NCBI GenBank assembly: GCA_019614645.1
Contig: JABWDB010000004.1
Location: forward strand, 22,692,001 to 22,756,000
Length of the DNA stretch: 64,000 bases
Source: Stratiolaelaps scimitus
Lineage: Eukaryota > Arthropoda > Arachnida > Mesostigmata > Laelapidae
Direction: 5' to 3'
In this document: piece by piece, positions 26,279-39,055 of the stretch
Position numbering within the stretch: the first letter of the stretch is position 1
How the letters are laid out: each line of letters opens with the position of its first letter
Notes under the pieces: generated by a model
The model's input: only the letters and a program-made list of their open reading frames with translations
The model's database searches: none
What the model was told of the DNA's origin: nothing
Translations under genes and position numbers: made by a program

Positions 26279-27890
26279 GGTATCACTGGACAGATGCGTG
26301 AAAAAGAATAATCTAGTTGCCATAAGGGGGAACGTACACAACTGGCACAGGAGGTTGTCGGACGGGTGCCGACAAAATCATTAAGAGAAAACAAATGCTA
26401 AGAACCTGTTAGCGAATGTGCCCATTTGTGCACACGTATACCTACATATCTACCAATGTATCTCTGCGTTCCAGTACTTTCAAGAGAAGATCAGCAGTTG
26501 TTGCGTCTGGACACAATGGGCGAACGCAAATGATCGTTTGCATGATCTCCTTCTACAGGTCTGCCATTGAATCCCCTTCCCGTTTCGTCGGATATTAAAG
26601 TAGTGTCAGGCAAAAAGTGTATGACGCAACTCCGGAACCCCAAACCAAGGCTTTCCTTGAGGACAGGACACCGTTGGGGATCCAGTGCGGATATCCCGAA
26701 TGGATGCCAAATATCATATATGCCGCGACAAATGGTCGCTCGCACCTGAAGTTCACAAGCTTCTGAAACGACAGGCGTTTCATGATGGCTACTTCTTACA
26801 ACGTATCCGAGAATCATCGACCAGTCAACCCAACTAACAGAATGGTGTTAACCTTATACGGAATGGGTCACGCGCATGTTCGACTTTAATATTATCGCCT
26901 TTTCAGCTTGGCTTTCAGGGACGCTCCTAGCTCCCTTTCGACCATCGGGTGGCGAAAGCCGCTCCAACGTTAGCTTTTGTGATCGCTGGCGGCGTCACTT
27001 GGTCTGCACTTACACGATCAAAAGGATAATGCTACAGCGGCTAGCCGCGCTCAGCTCCCTGCTAAGCATAGAGTTGCCCCCTTAACTAACGAGACTTTGA
27101 TGAATATTGCTTAATTACATACGCGTATCTGCTAAGGCAATGTGGCTAAGGTTTGATGCCTTGGACAGAAAAGGTTGGTCTCCGTTGCTATCATCGTATG
27201 TTCTCGTGCTGTGTGAGAGCTCTGGACCACGTCCTCTCGAATAGGGGAGGCAGATATGGGTCTGCTATATGAGGACGCCATCATCCGCCGATCAAACAGA
27301 CGCCTGCGTCGAACAGGGCCACGTGCCAAGCGAAAGGGGCAGCAGCGGGGCAGCAATCTTTTGTTGTAGCACCCCACCGAAACGAGTCGCCAATCGACCC
27401 TGAACAGTACAAGAGGGCTTGGACACATAGAGTTCATTGGGGGCGTCGCCGGCGGCTCGCGATGCCGATGGAAATGGGTAGGCGGACGCCTACGCGGGCG
27501 GCGACGATGAGGTCACGAAGTTGCGCCGGCTTCTTGACTCGAGGTCAGGGTCGTCAATCGATTAGTCAGCTAGTCACGATGGGCGACCAACTGGCTCGAT
27601 GGCTCGAATGCTCATTGAATCGCTGACGGTCGACGGAGAGAAAAAGCATCGTAAACGGAAACTTGCCCAAAGCGTGGACCGGAACACGCTTGGCCTAACG
27701 AGCGATAAGCCTAAATGGTTGGTTATTAGCGGCTGACTTGTGGTCAGCCCTACCACAAGGATAGTTGATGATACTTGGCCCTATCCTGTTATATGTTACA
27801 TCTCATAAACGTTCGCCCTCGGACACGTCTCCCATTGCGGAGCGATTCGAGACAACCACTGGTTTTCTAATCTCTCGCACCAGCTGGATT

Positions 27891-27912
27891 TTCTCTCTCT
27901 CTCTCTCTCTCG
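27891..27912. repeat. TC microsatellite
   Basis: A pure TC run. Confidence 0.95.
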
Positions 27913-28530
27913 CGTGCGCAAGCGTCCGCACTTTGAGTGGTTGCTCGGCTAATCTGGCTACGTAACCGATATCGTATACAACGCAGTGTCCCCAGCAGAT
28001 GGGTGGGCAATTGGCCACAGTGGTCCCTTCTTCGTGGCTGGAACAACTGGAAATGGAGAGTGTCACGACACGGCGGAAGAGAATACGACGGTCTACTTCG
28101 GCCAACGAATGAACCAAGCGACGGACGGATGGACGGACGGCCTGTTCGTAATTAGCACAAGATATCTGCACATGCTAATGATAATTATCTCCTACTATTA
28201 CAGCGGTGCTGCAGGGCTATGCGACTAGAAATAAAGAAGAAAATCACGATCTCCATACAACAACGACAACAGTGTCTGTACGTAGTCCGTTGACAGTGTG
28301 GCAACGGAAGCCGTAAAGAGAGTTCCGTGCGAGAGTGGTGCTCTGACCCCCTACCAGCCACACGGTACTGTGAAAAATGTCTGCTTTTTCTGCTACTGCT
28401 GCTGCTGTTGCTGATAATAATGGTGCATTGGCAAACTGTACGGACACATTGTGCCGACGTACGGAGCCATATGTATATGGTGTATATGTATAAAGCCGAC
28501 GCTCATCTAAGTGTAGGACACGAGCAGGAC

Positions 28531-28568
28531 TAGGGTTGGCCGCCGCCCGTAGGGCAAGGCCAACTCTA
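28531..28568. repeat. GC-rich hairpin
   Basis: TAGGGTTGGCC pairs with GGCCAACTCTA (one mismatch), with an inner GCCC/GGGC stem around a GTA loop. Confidence 0.7.
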
Positions 28569-31500
28569 GTTATTATTATTAAGGGAACATGATAATTCAT
28601 GTATGTTGGTGCAGTGCGCGTGTCCTCGTCGACTGTTCTTGCAATCGCAGTTAAATCGTAAAGACCAACGTGGGATCTCTGTCTCTGTTTTACTTTTCTG
28701 GAGTATTCGAAAAGGTTTGTCAGCCATTCATGAGGTCTCGAAATGGCGACAACGCCCAACTCACCACAGTAACAACCAAAGCAAATGCAAGGGAAGAATA
28801 ATGTTTGAGCGGAATTGCAGGCTGCTTTAACGCTAATGTTCTCGTTGTCTTTTCTGTCTTTGTTTTGTCTTGTCTACCAGTCGATTTTAAGCTAAGCTGC
28901 ATAATTAACTTAATCGAACGGTGTTCGTAGTCCCCCAGTGAATTGTCCAGTCGGTTTGCCGTGGTAGCGACACAAACCGTCTGCTTAGTGGGACGGGCAC
29001 TGCCCACGCACACAGGTGCGACCAATGCGCCGTACAATGGACGGCACTCGCGGCAATATACAGAGCAGATGCAATGACATTGACAGTTGTTGGGTACCTG
29101 CTGCCTCCTCCATTCTGGTGCTGTCTGTGAGAAAGAGCAGTCGAGAGATCGAAACTTCAGGTAAATGGTCGAGTTGAGCATTCATCTGCGCGAAGTAGGC
29201 CTCCCGGACGCGAATCGATGCAAAACCGACTACAATTGCCTCTACGAGTACAGCCGAGCGTCGGTCGTATCACAACAGGGATTGGTCGGAGATCTCCTGA
29301 TTAGTATACGATGTATATTGTTCATAACAGCGAGTGCCAATTAAAGCGAAAAGAGCAGAGGATATTCGAGACCCGTGGAACATGGTCTATATCACGGAAG
29401 AGAAGTTCTCAGTTTCAGGTCATTGGAGACAGCACTTAGCTATTTCGATGTAGGTATATATCCCATAGTGTCCATGACTTGCACGGCTTCGGCTTGGCCA
29501 TGTCCATTCAATAACGCCTAGCAACCTTCCGATAATTTTAGATCCAATGGTCGACGTCCCACAAGGTTCCGCCCAGTGACAATAGGTTGTTCGAGAGCTG
29601 CAGTCGTTTCGCATTGAGCTATTTCCGACTGCCAAGCCGTTAGTCGCGTTCAGTGGCGTTGTCGTTGAGGTCGTCATTGTCTCCAGCTGGCTTCGGGCTC
29701 GCCTCGTCCGGGCACGCAGACTTTTTAAATGAGCCGTCAGGCCATGCCGAGACTCAGGGAAAGTTCGGAGATCGTTAACTTCGGATGTCCTCACAGTAGT
29801 ATACTGCGCTGCAAGTGAACGCTGAAAAACCAATGGTAGTGCTAAAGACATGAAGTAGGCTAGTCCTTTGCCTTTTCGAAGGGACATTGACATTTTGCGT
29901 AGGTAGACAGAGATCACATTCAGTGCTATATTGTACTATAGTAGCTATAGAGTGGTTGGTGTTGTCATTCTGTTCCGGACATTGGACATTTGTCTTCATT
30001 GATGTAGTTCTACCGGTTCCAAATTAATTTAGTTTGGCAACGAAATACATTGGCGCACAATGTGAGGTGAGCTGGAACACAACATGGAGACATACGAAGA
30101 GGTTATTGCAACGAATTATTGCGCCATCGACGACAATCTATGTATAATACAACATTATTCGAAAATATCTACGAATTTAATTGTAACGCTTGCCGAAGTG
30201 TCAATGTAACGCTTGCCCTTGTACCGCTTGGATGTTGCCAGTACTTCTTATGGCCTTTTCCTCTGTCCTGGGCTGCTCTTATGGTGCCTACAGCGTCACT
30301 GCCACTATCATATAAACGGGAGCATTCGGTTGGGCAGATACCGCTTCGATCGGATGCGGCAGCGCCCTTGGGCGAGAATCTCACGTCCTTCTACGTGTGT
30401 GCTCGTGTCACTAATTGCTGCTCCACCATCTGCGGCGGACACCAATCTCCGGCATCAGGAGAGCCATACCGCGGGAGAAAGCTACTCGTTGTCAGTTCCT
30501 GTGTGGCTTGTGTGGTTTGTCTGAGTAAATGGACGCGGCTGCTGTGGTTGGAGTCGCCGTTACGGCGTGAACGTGGGTATCCGTGGATAGCAATAGCTCT
30601 ATACCGTTATATAGCAACGGCTCTCTCTCTCTCTCTCTATGTGAACAGACCAGAAGTCGAGTAGACCACGATACAGCAGGGGGCGGAGCTACGGCAAAAG
30701 CCAAAAGCTCATACCCATCGAACTTTTGACGCATCGCCAACAGCGGCATCGTCGCTGGCCTCGCCATCATAAGCAGCGCCATCAGTGATCTGACGGCCAC
30801 CATCATCCACAGTGTCACTACGAGAGCTGAAGGAGTATGGCTAAAGGAAGTCTTCCCACTACGATCGACGGAAGATGCAACTTGAAAGCGCGACCTTATC
30901 AACGGCGTCACGAGCTATCGGCCGGACCGACCTTGAAGGCAACCAGGGATGATGTCAGAAACTCCGTCCGCCGCGTCCCGACGTTCGTGCCGCGACCAGC
31001 GGGCAAGCAAGCCAACTAGTCCTACATGTTCCCCGTGTTGAAGATCGTTCATCGTTGCACACTTTTCTCCTGCGTAACGTGGCCAGTTGCACGTTGGCCG
31101 AACAGACCTTTGCCTAAAGAACGTCAGGTCTAACCTTGTGCGCTGTTCCTCGCCCCGTCGTTCTAAGTGCTCTAGCCTTGTTTTTCGCTTGTTGCTTTCT
31201 ATGGATGAATATCGCGCATGAGAGATATATCGGTTCCACATCGCTCTATATCCGCCACTCCCTAAGCTGAGTGCGAGCGAAGGCCGACAACGGTCCTCTT
31301 GTCAGAGGGGATTATGCATACTCGAGTTCGCTGGGAGTAGAAGTCTAGTGAAGGAGGAGGAAAAAGCCCAAAGAAAATACAGCGGAGAGGCGGAAGTGGA
31401 TGTGAGGGAGAGCGGCCTCCCTCCCTGATGGAAGAAACTATGGATCTAAACATACGTATGCCCTGTGAAGGTCGCGTACAAGAGGGTTCGTGCCTCAAGA

Positions 31501-32128
31501 TAAAGTGGAGAGCAGCATACGGCGGCCGAGTACTTGTCCCAGTGCTGTAGCCGCCCGCCGCCTATACGAGACTTCGTTCCGTCACTGGTTTTAGCCGTCG
31601 TCTCGTTCCGCCGCCGTCAACTGCTCGTTTTCGGACCCACCCGCAGTGCCGCGAACAGTTCATTCTCGGGGATCAGCGGCTGCGTCGCCGTCTCGCCAGA
31701 AGGTCAAGTAGAGAGATCAAGGTAGACGGCGGCGGCGGCCGTGGTCGAATCTAAATTGGCGAGGGATTCGTTGTCGGTGTTGGCAGCGTCGTATGCAAAG
31801 CAGGCAGCCCGTCGCGAAGAATATGGGAGTCCGTGGAAAGCGGGAAAGAGCTACTTGTCGGCAATAGGAAGCCGAGATGGCCCGTTCCTCGATAGGTTCA
31901 AGGGGTCGCAGTTACCCGGGGTGGGGAAAATCCCCAAGATGAAGGTTATTCTCTTGACGGACGAGCTCGAGCCACCTGCGGCGGGCGGTTTCAGAAGAGC
32001 CGTCATCTGAAATTCTTCCTCTTCCCGGCCGAAATGAGCAAGGCAAGTACTCTACTCGGGACACGTGGCGTTGATGGATCGAATCGAGGGGATTTACTTC
32101 TCGTGTCGAGAAGTGTGACGTTTACACT

Positions 32129-32131
<3 letters not shown>

Positions 32132-32163
<32 letters not shown>
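32132..32163. repeat. TA microsatellite
   Basis: About 15 TA units, followed by TGTATACACATGTATATATG. Confidence 0.95.
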
Positions 32164-32167
<4 letters not shown>

Positions 32168-35100
32168 ACACATGTATATATGCTATATGGGTTCGTTGCA
32201 AAGTGGATCAGGTCCTCGAATCGACGAGACAGTTAAAATAACAATTTTTTGGCCTTCAATAATTAGTGTTTCCTAGTTTGTAGTGCTCATGATTGCCAGA
32301 GGAAGGCCTAATTGTGTCTATTCACACACCTTTTTAACAGCAACAAAATCACCGTTGAGTGAGCACTCACAGAGGTATTCATTTACGCTGGCAACAATAC
32401 AGAACATAAAACAATTGAAGATCGTAAATCTATCACTCAGACGCGTATCACCGGTGCACCACGGATACATTCTGTTGATATGGGCCACACCTTAAAACAC
32501 GTGTTTCGCATGTCGCGTAGTGGTGACACGATGCGCAGACGTGATTGCCTTACGTACACGTGATCTTCGCACTTCTCTATGTCGCGCTTGTTTGTGTCGG
32601 ACGTGTAAGCACTGGTGATTTCGCCAGGGCGAGAATGCCTGCCATCTGACATGCAGTCACGGGCTCTCCCGGTGATTCGGGAGCTGTCGGCTGATTCGAT
32701 CGCTGTCCTCAGCCCTCAACCCATCGGCCGTGTTCGTTCACATGTCCGTCGGCGTACAGTGGGCGCTGTCGCGGGTAATTAACGTAATATAATTAATTAT
32801 ATACGATAATATGCGCGTTCGCTTAAGGTGGTAGCTGTGCGGTGGCCGCCGAGTCACTAGCTTAGTAGCCAACGACAATAACAAGTTGGCTGCCCAGGCA
32901 CGCCCCTCTCTACCCGCCGACACTCGGGGTTTTGGGGACCTTTCCGGTAGTGCCCCAGCACGGGACGAGAACGCGAGAGGCCGACGGATTCTCTTCTGAC
33001 GCCGCCACCGCTGCCAACCTTCGCTGCAGAGCTCTGCTCGAGTTTGCTCTGGACGATGGCGACGAAGAGGTCGGCTAAACAGTCGACGCACCGGCTCCCC
33101 TGTACACACAGCGCCGATTGCCAATGTTGAGCATTCTCCACATTCTTCGACTTTAATTTACTCAACTAGTTTAGCAGACGGCGTCTGGATAGCGGAGCCT
33201 CGGCCGCCGTGGCCCGACCTGGCATAGCCCTGACCTCCAAACGCGCGATTTTCTAGAGGTATAGCGGTCCTTCTCGGAAATCGAGTCCTCCTGTTTAGAA
33301 AGGAGCAAATGAGGATCAACTGCTGATGGGTTCAGTAAAATCTCTCTCTCTTCCCCCCCCTCTCTGTTATTATTATAGAGCTACCTACATTCTAAACTTC
33401 TGTGCGCGGGTAAACAGCCCCTAATGTACACAGCCGATGCGGTAGATTATAGATTGACAGCAGTGATAGCTTAGTGGGACACGTCTCAGAGTCATTAAGT
33501 ATAGCGCATAATTGGAGCTGGTTTAGATAGGCACCATGTATATGTAAGTCGTGTAGACATTTGACTCTGTTCTTATATGCAGAGTTTCTGTACGAAGGCT
33601 ACAACCGTGTTTAGGCGAGTACTATTGAATATGCTTATAGGTGTCTTGCATTGATTTATTTGCATAGCGTTTGCCTAATTACTCTATCGTTGTTCCGACT
33701 CATATTTCGGGTATTTTTTAGACGATCAAAGCGAGAAGGACGAGTAGTAGTATATCACTAAAATAACCCAACGTTTTTGTTCAATAATCCAACAGTAGTA
33801 GCTCAGTAAATGAGCGAATTGCGAATCCCCAGTTCAAGTAGATGATTCGATATTCTCAATTACACACATACACATGCCAGTTCGGTCAAAAGACAATCGT
33901 CGTAATCCAGCATTTCTTGCGACGCGGACATACGACCATACAAGCAGGGGTCATCACAATTTTAAGGACAACCGTAGTCCCCTTCGCATTTCAGTGTGGA
34001 ACTACTACTGCTACAAGTGAACACATTTCGTATTGGACTTCTGGATGGACTCGAATCACTTCGGGCGTGGGCGAGTCGCTGGAAATTTGTCGCTATCTTT
34101 GTTTACTTCGTTGGCCTTCTGACCAGACGGGAGAGCAGAGCACACGCCGAAGAGACGAACAACAAACGCAACAAGGTTGACATGGCCGGCGTGGAAGGTT
34201 ACACAGCTTAAGTGGATAGTCGCCGCCTTTTTTGTTCACTGTCCCGTATATGATATTTGCTTAAAGCATTGCTGTTCTGATCTTTGTAGATTTGTGTTCT
34301 AGAGCGAATCACCGTACGAACACGAACGGCTGGTGACATTGAATTCCTAATAGGGCATTTCACTATTCCTATAGCGTGGTCGTTATCCGATTTACTCCGT
34401 GCGTTCGTCTGTTTCGAGGTGCAACTTTAACAACACAACTCACTCGAGCTTGGCTCGGCTCAGTAGAACGGACGGCGGGATAACGGGGGCAGAACGCAGC
34501 AAAATATAGAAACTCCTATTTGAGAACGAAGCGAATAACAACGGCGAATCGGTAGGTGGCTGCGTGGGTGGCCTGCCGATCGTCCTTCGGCTCGAACCCT
34601 TCCCTGAAATAGGTACAACATATTCGGCACGATTTTCTGCGCTCGCTGTGAGCCTGCTGTCATCGCCGCCGTATCGACACCAAAACGGGATATCGAGACC
34701 GTTGAGAGAGAAGCCGAACGCTGGGAAAATCCGTCGAATGGGCCGGCATGCCGCCCCGTGCGGTGGGGAACGCACGGGCCGGCGAGCCGTCATGCAGACA
34801 GACACAAATTGAACATTAAAGTAGTGCTCTACACTGTACCGGAAACGTCGGGCGAGGGAGGCTACTTCGGCGGGCACCGGCGCCAGCGACTTCCGCTAAA
34901 AAGACTAGCAGAACAGGGGCACGATCGAAGGGAGCCGACTTCGAGGCCAGTCAGGGCCAAGCAAAACGGATATGCAGTGAGTGACAAGACAAGCGCGAGA
35001 GACGTCAAGGAGGAAGAGGCTATATCGTCGCCGCCGACACTGAGCTGTAGACGGCCACCGTCAAGGGACGCTGCCAGATGAGAACTTTACATTGGGCTTC

Positions 35101-36671
35101 ACCACGGCTACTTGGTCTAGGCGTCTCGAGGTACATAACTCGCTCGTGTGTAGTGTCGTACGTCAAGGTATAGGCTGCACGTTGATGATCGTAGAGTGAT
35201 TTGTTCTTTTTTTTTACATAAATCGATTTAGGATGAGGACGTATTGTAAGTGTGTATTTATAACTCGAGGCTCTTGGGGAAATGTAGAGGTTCAGGCAGG
35301 AACGGCATGTCAAGGATATCGGGGAGGGGTGTTCGAAAAGTCGAGGCTCATAATTCTACGCGTATTACATGATTACATTATTGCAGTGAAAACTGATGAA
35401 AGAAATTGACTTCGATAAAGTCGAAATCGTCATATCGCACATTAAGTGCACATATGCGTTGAATTATACACATATATATATATACATATGTTTATTGATG
35501 TCACTTAGAAAGGTCCCACACACTTTTATATATGACTCGTTGTTTGGTGTAGAGACAATGGCGACAGCGTCCGGCCCCTAAAAACCCACGAGCACACGTT
35601 TCTTTAAATGCCCGAAGGGGCAAGCTTGTGTCTGGGATTACAATAGGATCCCATGAGATTTACGTTGAAATAGAATCGAGTCGAAGTAGGCGCTCGACGA
35701 AGCGGCCCAGTCGAGAAGTGCGATTACCTCAGTTTTTCTATAATACTATTTCGACTAGCCTCCGTCCGTTCTCGTCCTTCTCCATAAGCTTCTCCGGACG
35801 ACCAATCTATTATACAGCCTACAGCCTGCTACCAGGGATCGAGAGAGTTCACTTGTGGGAGCGAATTAGTTTAGCAGAACTTCGTAGTGGCTATTCAATG
35901 CCAGTAAGGTAGGGTTTTATTAGAACTGTACTTTATTTTACAGCGCTTAAGTTATTAGACAGTATGCTAATCTTCTCTAATAGATAGAAAGACAATAGAT
36001 ATAATATATAATATATACGATGATCAGATTAGATCTCTTACAGATTATATCGAGATAATAAAGGTGCTCAGATAATGGTAAGTAAAATGTTACAATGATA
36101 TACATAGATGCCTGCTCATTTGTTGGTTGCACACAAGTCAACGGAAGGTCGTACGTTCGAACACAGTGTACTCTGCACAATGTGAGAACTCTCGGATCGC
36201 CATTCCATTCGTTCTTTGGAGCTACGGATTGGAACTTCGAGGGACGAGTCAAATGAATTTACCAGGCGCCGCTTGAAAATCCTCTTCATTGTGGCCCGTG
36301 CAGACATCAAACACCCTAGCGATTTGTGTGGGCCTTTGACTTGAGATGAATAATGTGTTAGTCCCGTGGTGTGTGAAAACGTCATAGCAGAGCACCGCCT
36401 TACAGCACAGTCCTGCCTCAAACAACAAGCCGTGCAGGAGCAGGCTGACTCAAGGCGGTTCTGTTCTCGGTAGGATAGATAAAACACTGAGCTAGCTGGA
36501 CAGATCTCTTGCGGCCGAGTAAGATCTGCATGATCGTACACCCCGCCCGGGACAAATACACAGTTCCACCTCGACCTGCCAGCTCGCCCATATCGAGCGC
36601 TCAAACTGAGGGATCGTTTGCTCGTCCCAAGCTCGCAAGCGCATGCGTCAACGACAACGTCGAAGCCTCAC

Positions 36672-36895
36672 CTGCCAGGACAACCACAACAAGTTCTAAG
36701 CGCTCTTCGTGTGTTTTGCCAGCGGCAGACTTTTGTCATACCCACCGCGTGTTTAAGGGCAGCAGCTGCCCGGGAGACAATGAGAATCCCCTCAGCGACG
36801 AGCTCCGATGGCTGGACAAACTGGCCCAATCTATCCTGCACGGCACTCCACGCCTGCCTTAGCTTTAGACGGAATACGTGCCAAGCATAACTGAT
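36672..36895 (-). CDS. Candidate internal exon of an unknown gene
   Basis: On the minus strand an open stretch of 74 codons lies between an acceptor-like CACTATAG and a donor-like GGCAG|GTGAGG. Its translation has a mixed, protein-like composition, including QDRLGQFVQPSELV and VSRAAAALKHAVG, with no low complexity. There is no start codon, which suits an internal exon. I do not recognise a domain and could not find partner exons, so it may be chance. It lies 0.5 kb upstream of the CAP gene on the opposite strand. Confidence 0.18.
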
Positions 36896-37390
36896 CTATA
36901 GTGGAACTGCGCAGATGTCATAGACGCAGACAATGAACGGGAGTATATTCCTCAAGGTATAGAATAGTATTTGCTTTAGAGAGTTTAGTCTACCTATCTC
37001 CCAACTTAATTGAAGACTCTCAAACCGTTTGTGTGGTATTCAGTCATTTGTAGCCAGCTCAATGCGGTTAACAATTCATACCATTCAAGTTAGTGGTGTC
37101 GAATTCCAGCGTTAGCTCACGGTAACTTGATAGTTCACGACCTGTATCTCGGATCTCGTAGAATTACGCCAGCGTGGCACAAGTGGCGCGATTACACATG
37201 GGATTAATTTCGCACAAGATTTTTTTTTAACGCCTCCCCATACATTGCTTTGAACCAAACCAAGAACGTCTCCGAGTTGCTAACGTTGACACCAACCCAC
37301 TTACAGGTGGTAGATCCGGCGGAGGCCTGCCCCGAAAGGCGCCACATGAAACATTTGAGAAACAGGCTTGACTGACATCAATCCGTTTAC

Positions 37391-37927
37391 ATGAAGATTA
37401 TCATTGTCTTGGCCGTTTCGATGGTCATGCCGGCTGTACATTCAGTGAAGGTATGCACAGCGGACGTGCAAAGGTATTGCTCCTCGAGAGGTGGTGGCGG
37501 TTCGGCAACAGCCTGCATGACGCAAACGTGTCACGGCGTTTTAAAGACAAGCGAGGATGACTCTGTCTTCAAGAAAGCTATGGTGGCCTCTCACAACAAA
37601 TACCGCAGAAAGGCTTTTAAAGGAAAGTTTGGCGCCGATATGCTCGAAGTGAGCTGGGACTCCGAGTTGGCAGCCACGGCTCTCAAATGGATGCACCAGC
37701 ATTGCATTAATGGGCAGGCGCTGGACGCTGGCCATGACAAATGCCGGGTTACGCCACGCTACAACTCTGTGGGCCAGAATATTGCCTGGGGCACCGGCAA
37801 CTCATGGAAGCGAAGCACTGAAATTGCCACTATGGCCGTGAAAATGTGGTATGATGAAGTATCGCTGGCCTCCAATAGCCAAATGTTCCCTTACAAAGGC
37901 TCGCATTCGATAGGACATTATACCCAG
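37391..37927 (+). CDS. Secreted CAP-domain (antigen 5/CRISP-like) protein, exon 1
   Basis: First coding exon of a secreted CAP-superfamily protein (179 codons, ATG to a CAG|GTAAGG donor). Residues 1-18 are a hydrophobic signal peptide ending AVHS. A four-Cys N-terminal segment follows (residues 21-47), then the CAP domain from about residue 60. Visible family marks are VASHNKYR (His68), VGQNIAWG (Gln129 where many members have Glu), MWYDEV (Glu156) and the CAP1 motif GHYTQ (His176) at the splice point. The layout matches arthropod antigen-5/venom-allergen-like proteins, which are secreted, disulfide-rich, and in parasites often salivary. Function beyond that is unknown. The start is set by the signal peptide directly after the ATG. 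An acceptor-like CTTACAG about 80 bases upstream may end a 5' UTR intron. Confidence 0.9.
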
Positions 37928-38481
37928 GTAAGGAGCGATGAGTACACTCTAGATTTTACTAGAACACCACTGATATCCTGAGCAATGCTGCCTCATGTGA
38001 TATTGAAATAGATAATAAATACCAAATGCTGGGTCAGACTAGTGCGTTTTTGTCAAGATTAAGTCAAATTCTGAATTACTATAATGCGATAGTGAAGTCT
38101 GTACGATTTAACTACATGTCCATATATAAAACACAAGCTATAGGATGCAATGCTTTAAAAAAAGCGTTACCCCTCAGGCAATACAAAATGCTTGTAAAAA
38201 TCTTACAGAAGCTTATAACGCTAGGCAATTTGAAGACGGATCAACAACTATCGCGGTGATTTTCGATAACCAAACTGTTATACTGCCGGAGGAAGTGTAC
38301 ATTCAAAGGCACGGTAGCGTGGATTTTTCCTTTATGTTTAATACACGGGCTTGTATAAAAGGCGTATTGCATTTGCGCTAATCGTGTGACAAGTGCGACC
38401 TCTGATACGACATCGCCATGTTGTCTATGTGATCATAATTTCTGAGCGTTTGTCTGTGTTTTGATCTCTGTCGGCCTGCAG
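37928..38481 (+). other. Intron of the CAP-domain gene
   Basis: A 554-base phase-0 intron, GTAAGG to CCTGCAG, splitting the CAP1 motif exactly after GHYTQ. It is AT-rich with no recognisable insert. Confidence 0.88.
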
Positions 38482-38733
38482 CTCATGTGGGCAAAATCCT
38501 TCAAGATCGGCTGCGGCTTCGTGACGAAGGCTCACCCTTCGTATGGCGCGCAGGCTTGGGTTGCATGCAACTACGGCCCGGCAGGTAACTACCTCGGGGA
38601 AAACGTGTTCACCAAGAGCGCTCAGCTCGGCTCCAAGTGCCCTGTCGGATCGCAGAAGAACAGCAATGGACTCTGTAAGGTCACCGATGAAAGGCGGCTG
38701 CGTGCCTCGCTTGGCCTTTCGAAGCCTAGGTAA
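38482..38733 (+). CDS. Secreted CAP-domain protein, exon 2 (C-terminus)
   Basis: Second and last coding exon, 83 codons plus TAA. The acceptor is CCTGCAG and the join is phase 0, giving GHYTQ-LMWAKS, an uninterrupted CAP1 motif. It then reads IGCGF and the CAP2 motif ACNYGPAGNYLGE, nearly identical to the family consensus. Two further cysteines follow (SKCP, GLCK) in a short basic tail ending KPR. The whole predicted protein has 262 residues and ten cysteines, a normal size for single-domain antigen-5 proteins. It has no CRISP ion-channel-regulator domain and no transmembrane anchor, so it is expected to be extracellular. No break is visible and the gene looks intact. Confidence 0.92.
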   Translation, partial: LMWAKSFKIGCGFVTKAHPSYGAQAWVACNYGPAGNYLGENVFTKSAQLGSKCPVGSQKNSNGLCKVTDERRLRASLGLSKPR

Positions 38734-38925
38734 ATATAAACAGAGAGGATCAGCAAGGCTGCTCGTCATTCCCCACTATCGACAGCAGGATCAGCGGCAG
38801 CATCATCAACATGAACAAAATGACAATCTATCCCAATTCGCAACGTCCCATATAACGGCCAGAGCTGATGAATACAAATCTATTGTTAACTAGGAGTTCG
38901 GCAATAACAACTTGGGGAGTACTTC

Positions 38926-38954
38926 AGCACCAGTTCACGACTTGAGCTGGTACT
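38926..38954 (+). other. Hairpin in the CAP-gene 3' UTR
   Basis: AGCACCAGTTCA pairs with TTGAGCTGGTACT across a short loop; the two non-Watson-Crick positions are G-U type. It lies between the stop codon and the poly(A) signal, so it would be part of the mRNA. Function is unknown. Confidence 0.35.
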
Positions 38955-39049
38955 TATTAATTGATAAATTTGTTCAATGATTTTTGTCACCATTGTTTCT
39001 AACTGGAGATGTAATCTCAGATCATGTGCGCTACTACAAAGACAAGAGA

Positions 39050-39055
39050 AATAAA
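39050..39055 (+). terminator. Poly(A) signal of the CAP-domain gene
   Basis: AATAAA lies about 315 bases after the stop codon, followed by a sequence rich in G, T and A. It is the first canonical hexamer found downstream, so the 3' UTR probably runs from 38734 to about 39075. Confidence 0.55.

Larger units (their letters stand above)
13031..36671. other. Long stretch without a recognised gene
   Basis: I read both strands here and found no domain, no convincing multi-exon chain, and no intact transposase or reverse transcriptase. The many short open frames are mostly GC-rich or repeat-driven and differ between strands. The stretch contains one family-1 SINE, one second-family fragment, several microsatellites, and G or C runs of 12 at 24789-24800 and 25203-25214. 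It lies upstream of the receptor's first recognised exon, so non-coding 5' exons or regulatory DNA of that gene may be here, but none can be shown. Confidence 0.5.

Noticed and set aside
30492..30911. Minus-strand frame with a hydrophobic, Met-rich stretch resembling a membrane protein
   Set aside because: There is no domain, no partner exon and no convincing splice sites; a TC/GA repeat explains part of it.
31741..32010. Plus-strand frame of 89 codons with mixed composition
   Set aside because: It begins at GTG, not ATG, and has no splice sites or homology that I can recognise.
33795..33845. tRNA-like stretch TAGCTCAGTAAATGAGC ... AGTTCAAG
   Set aside because: The A-box and B-box resemblances are too close together for a tRNA, with no anticodon arm or acceptor stem.
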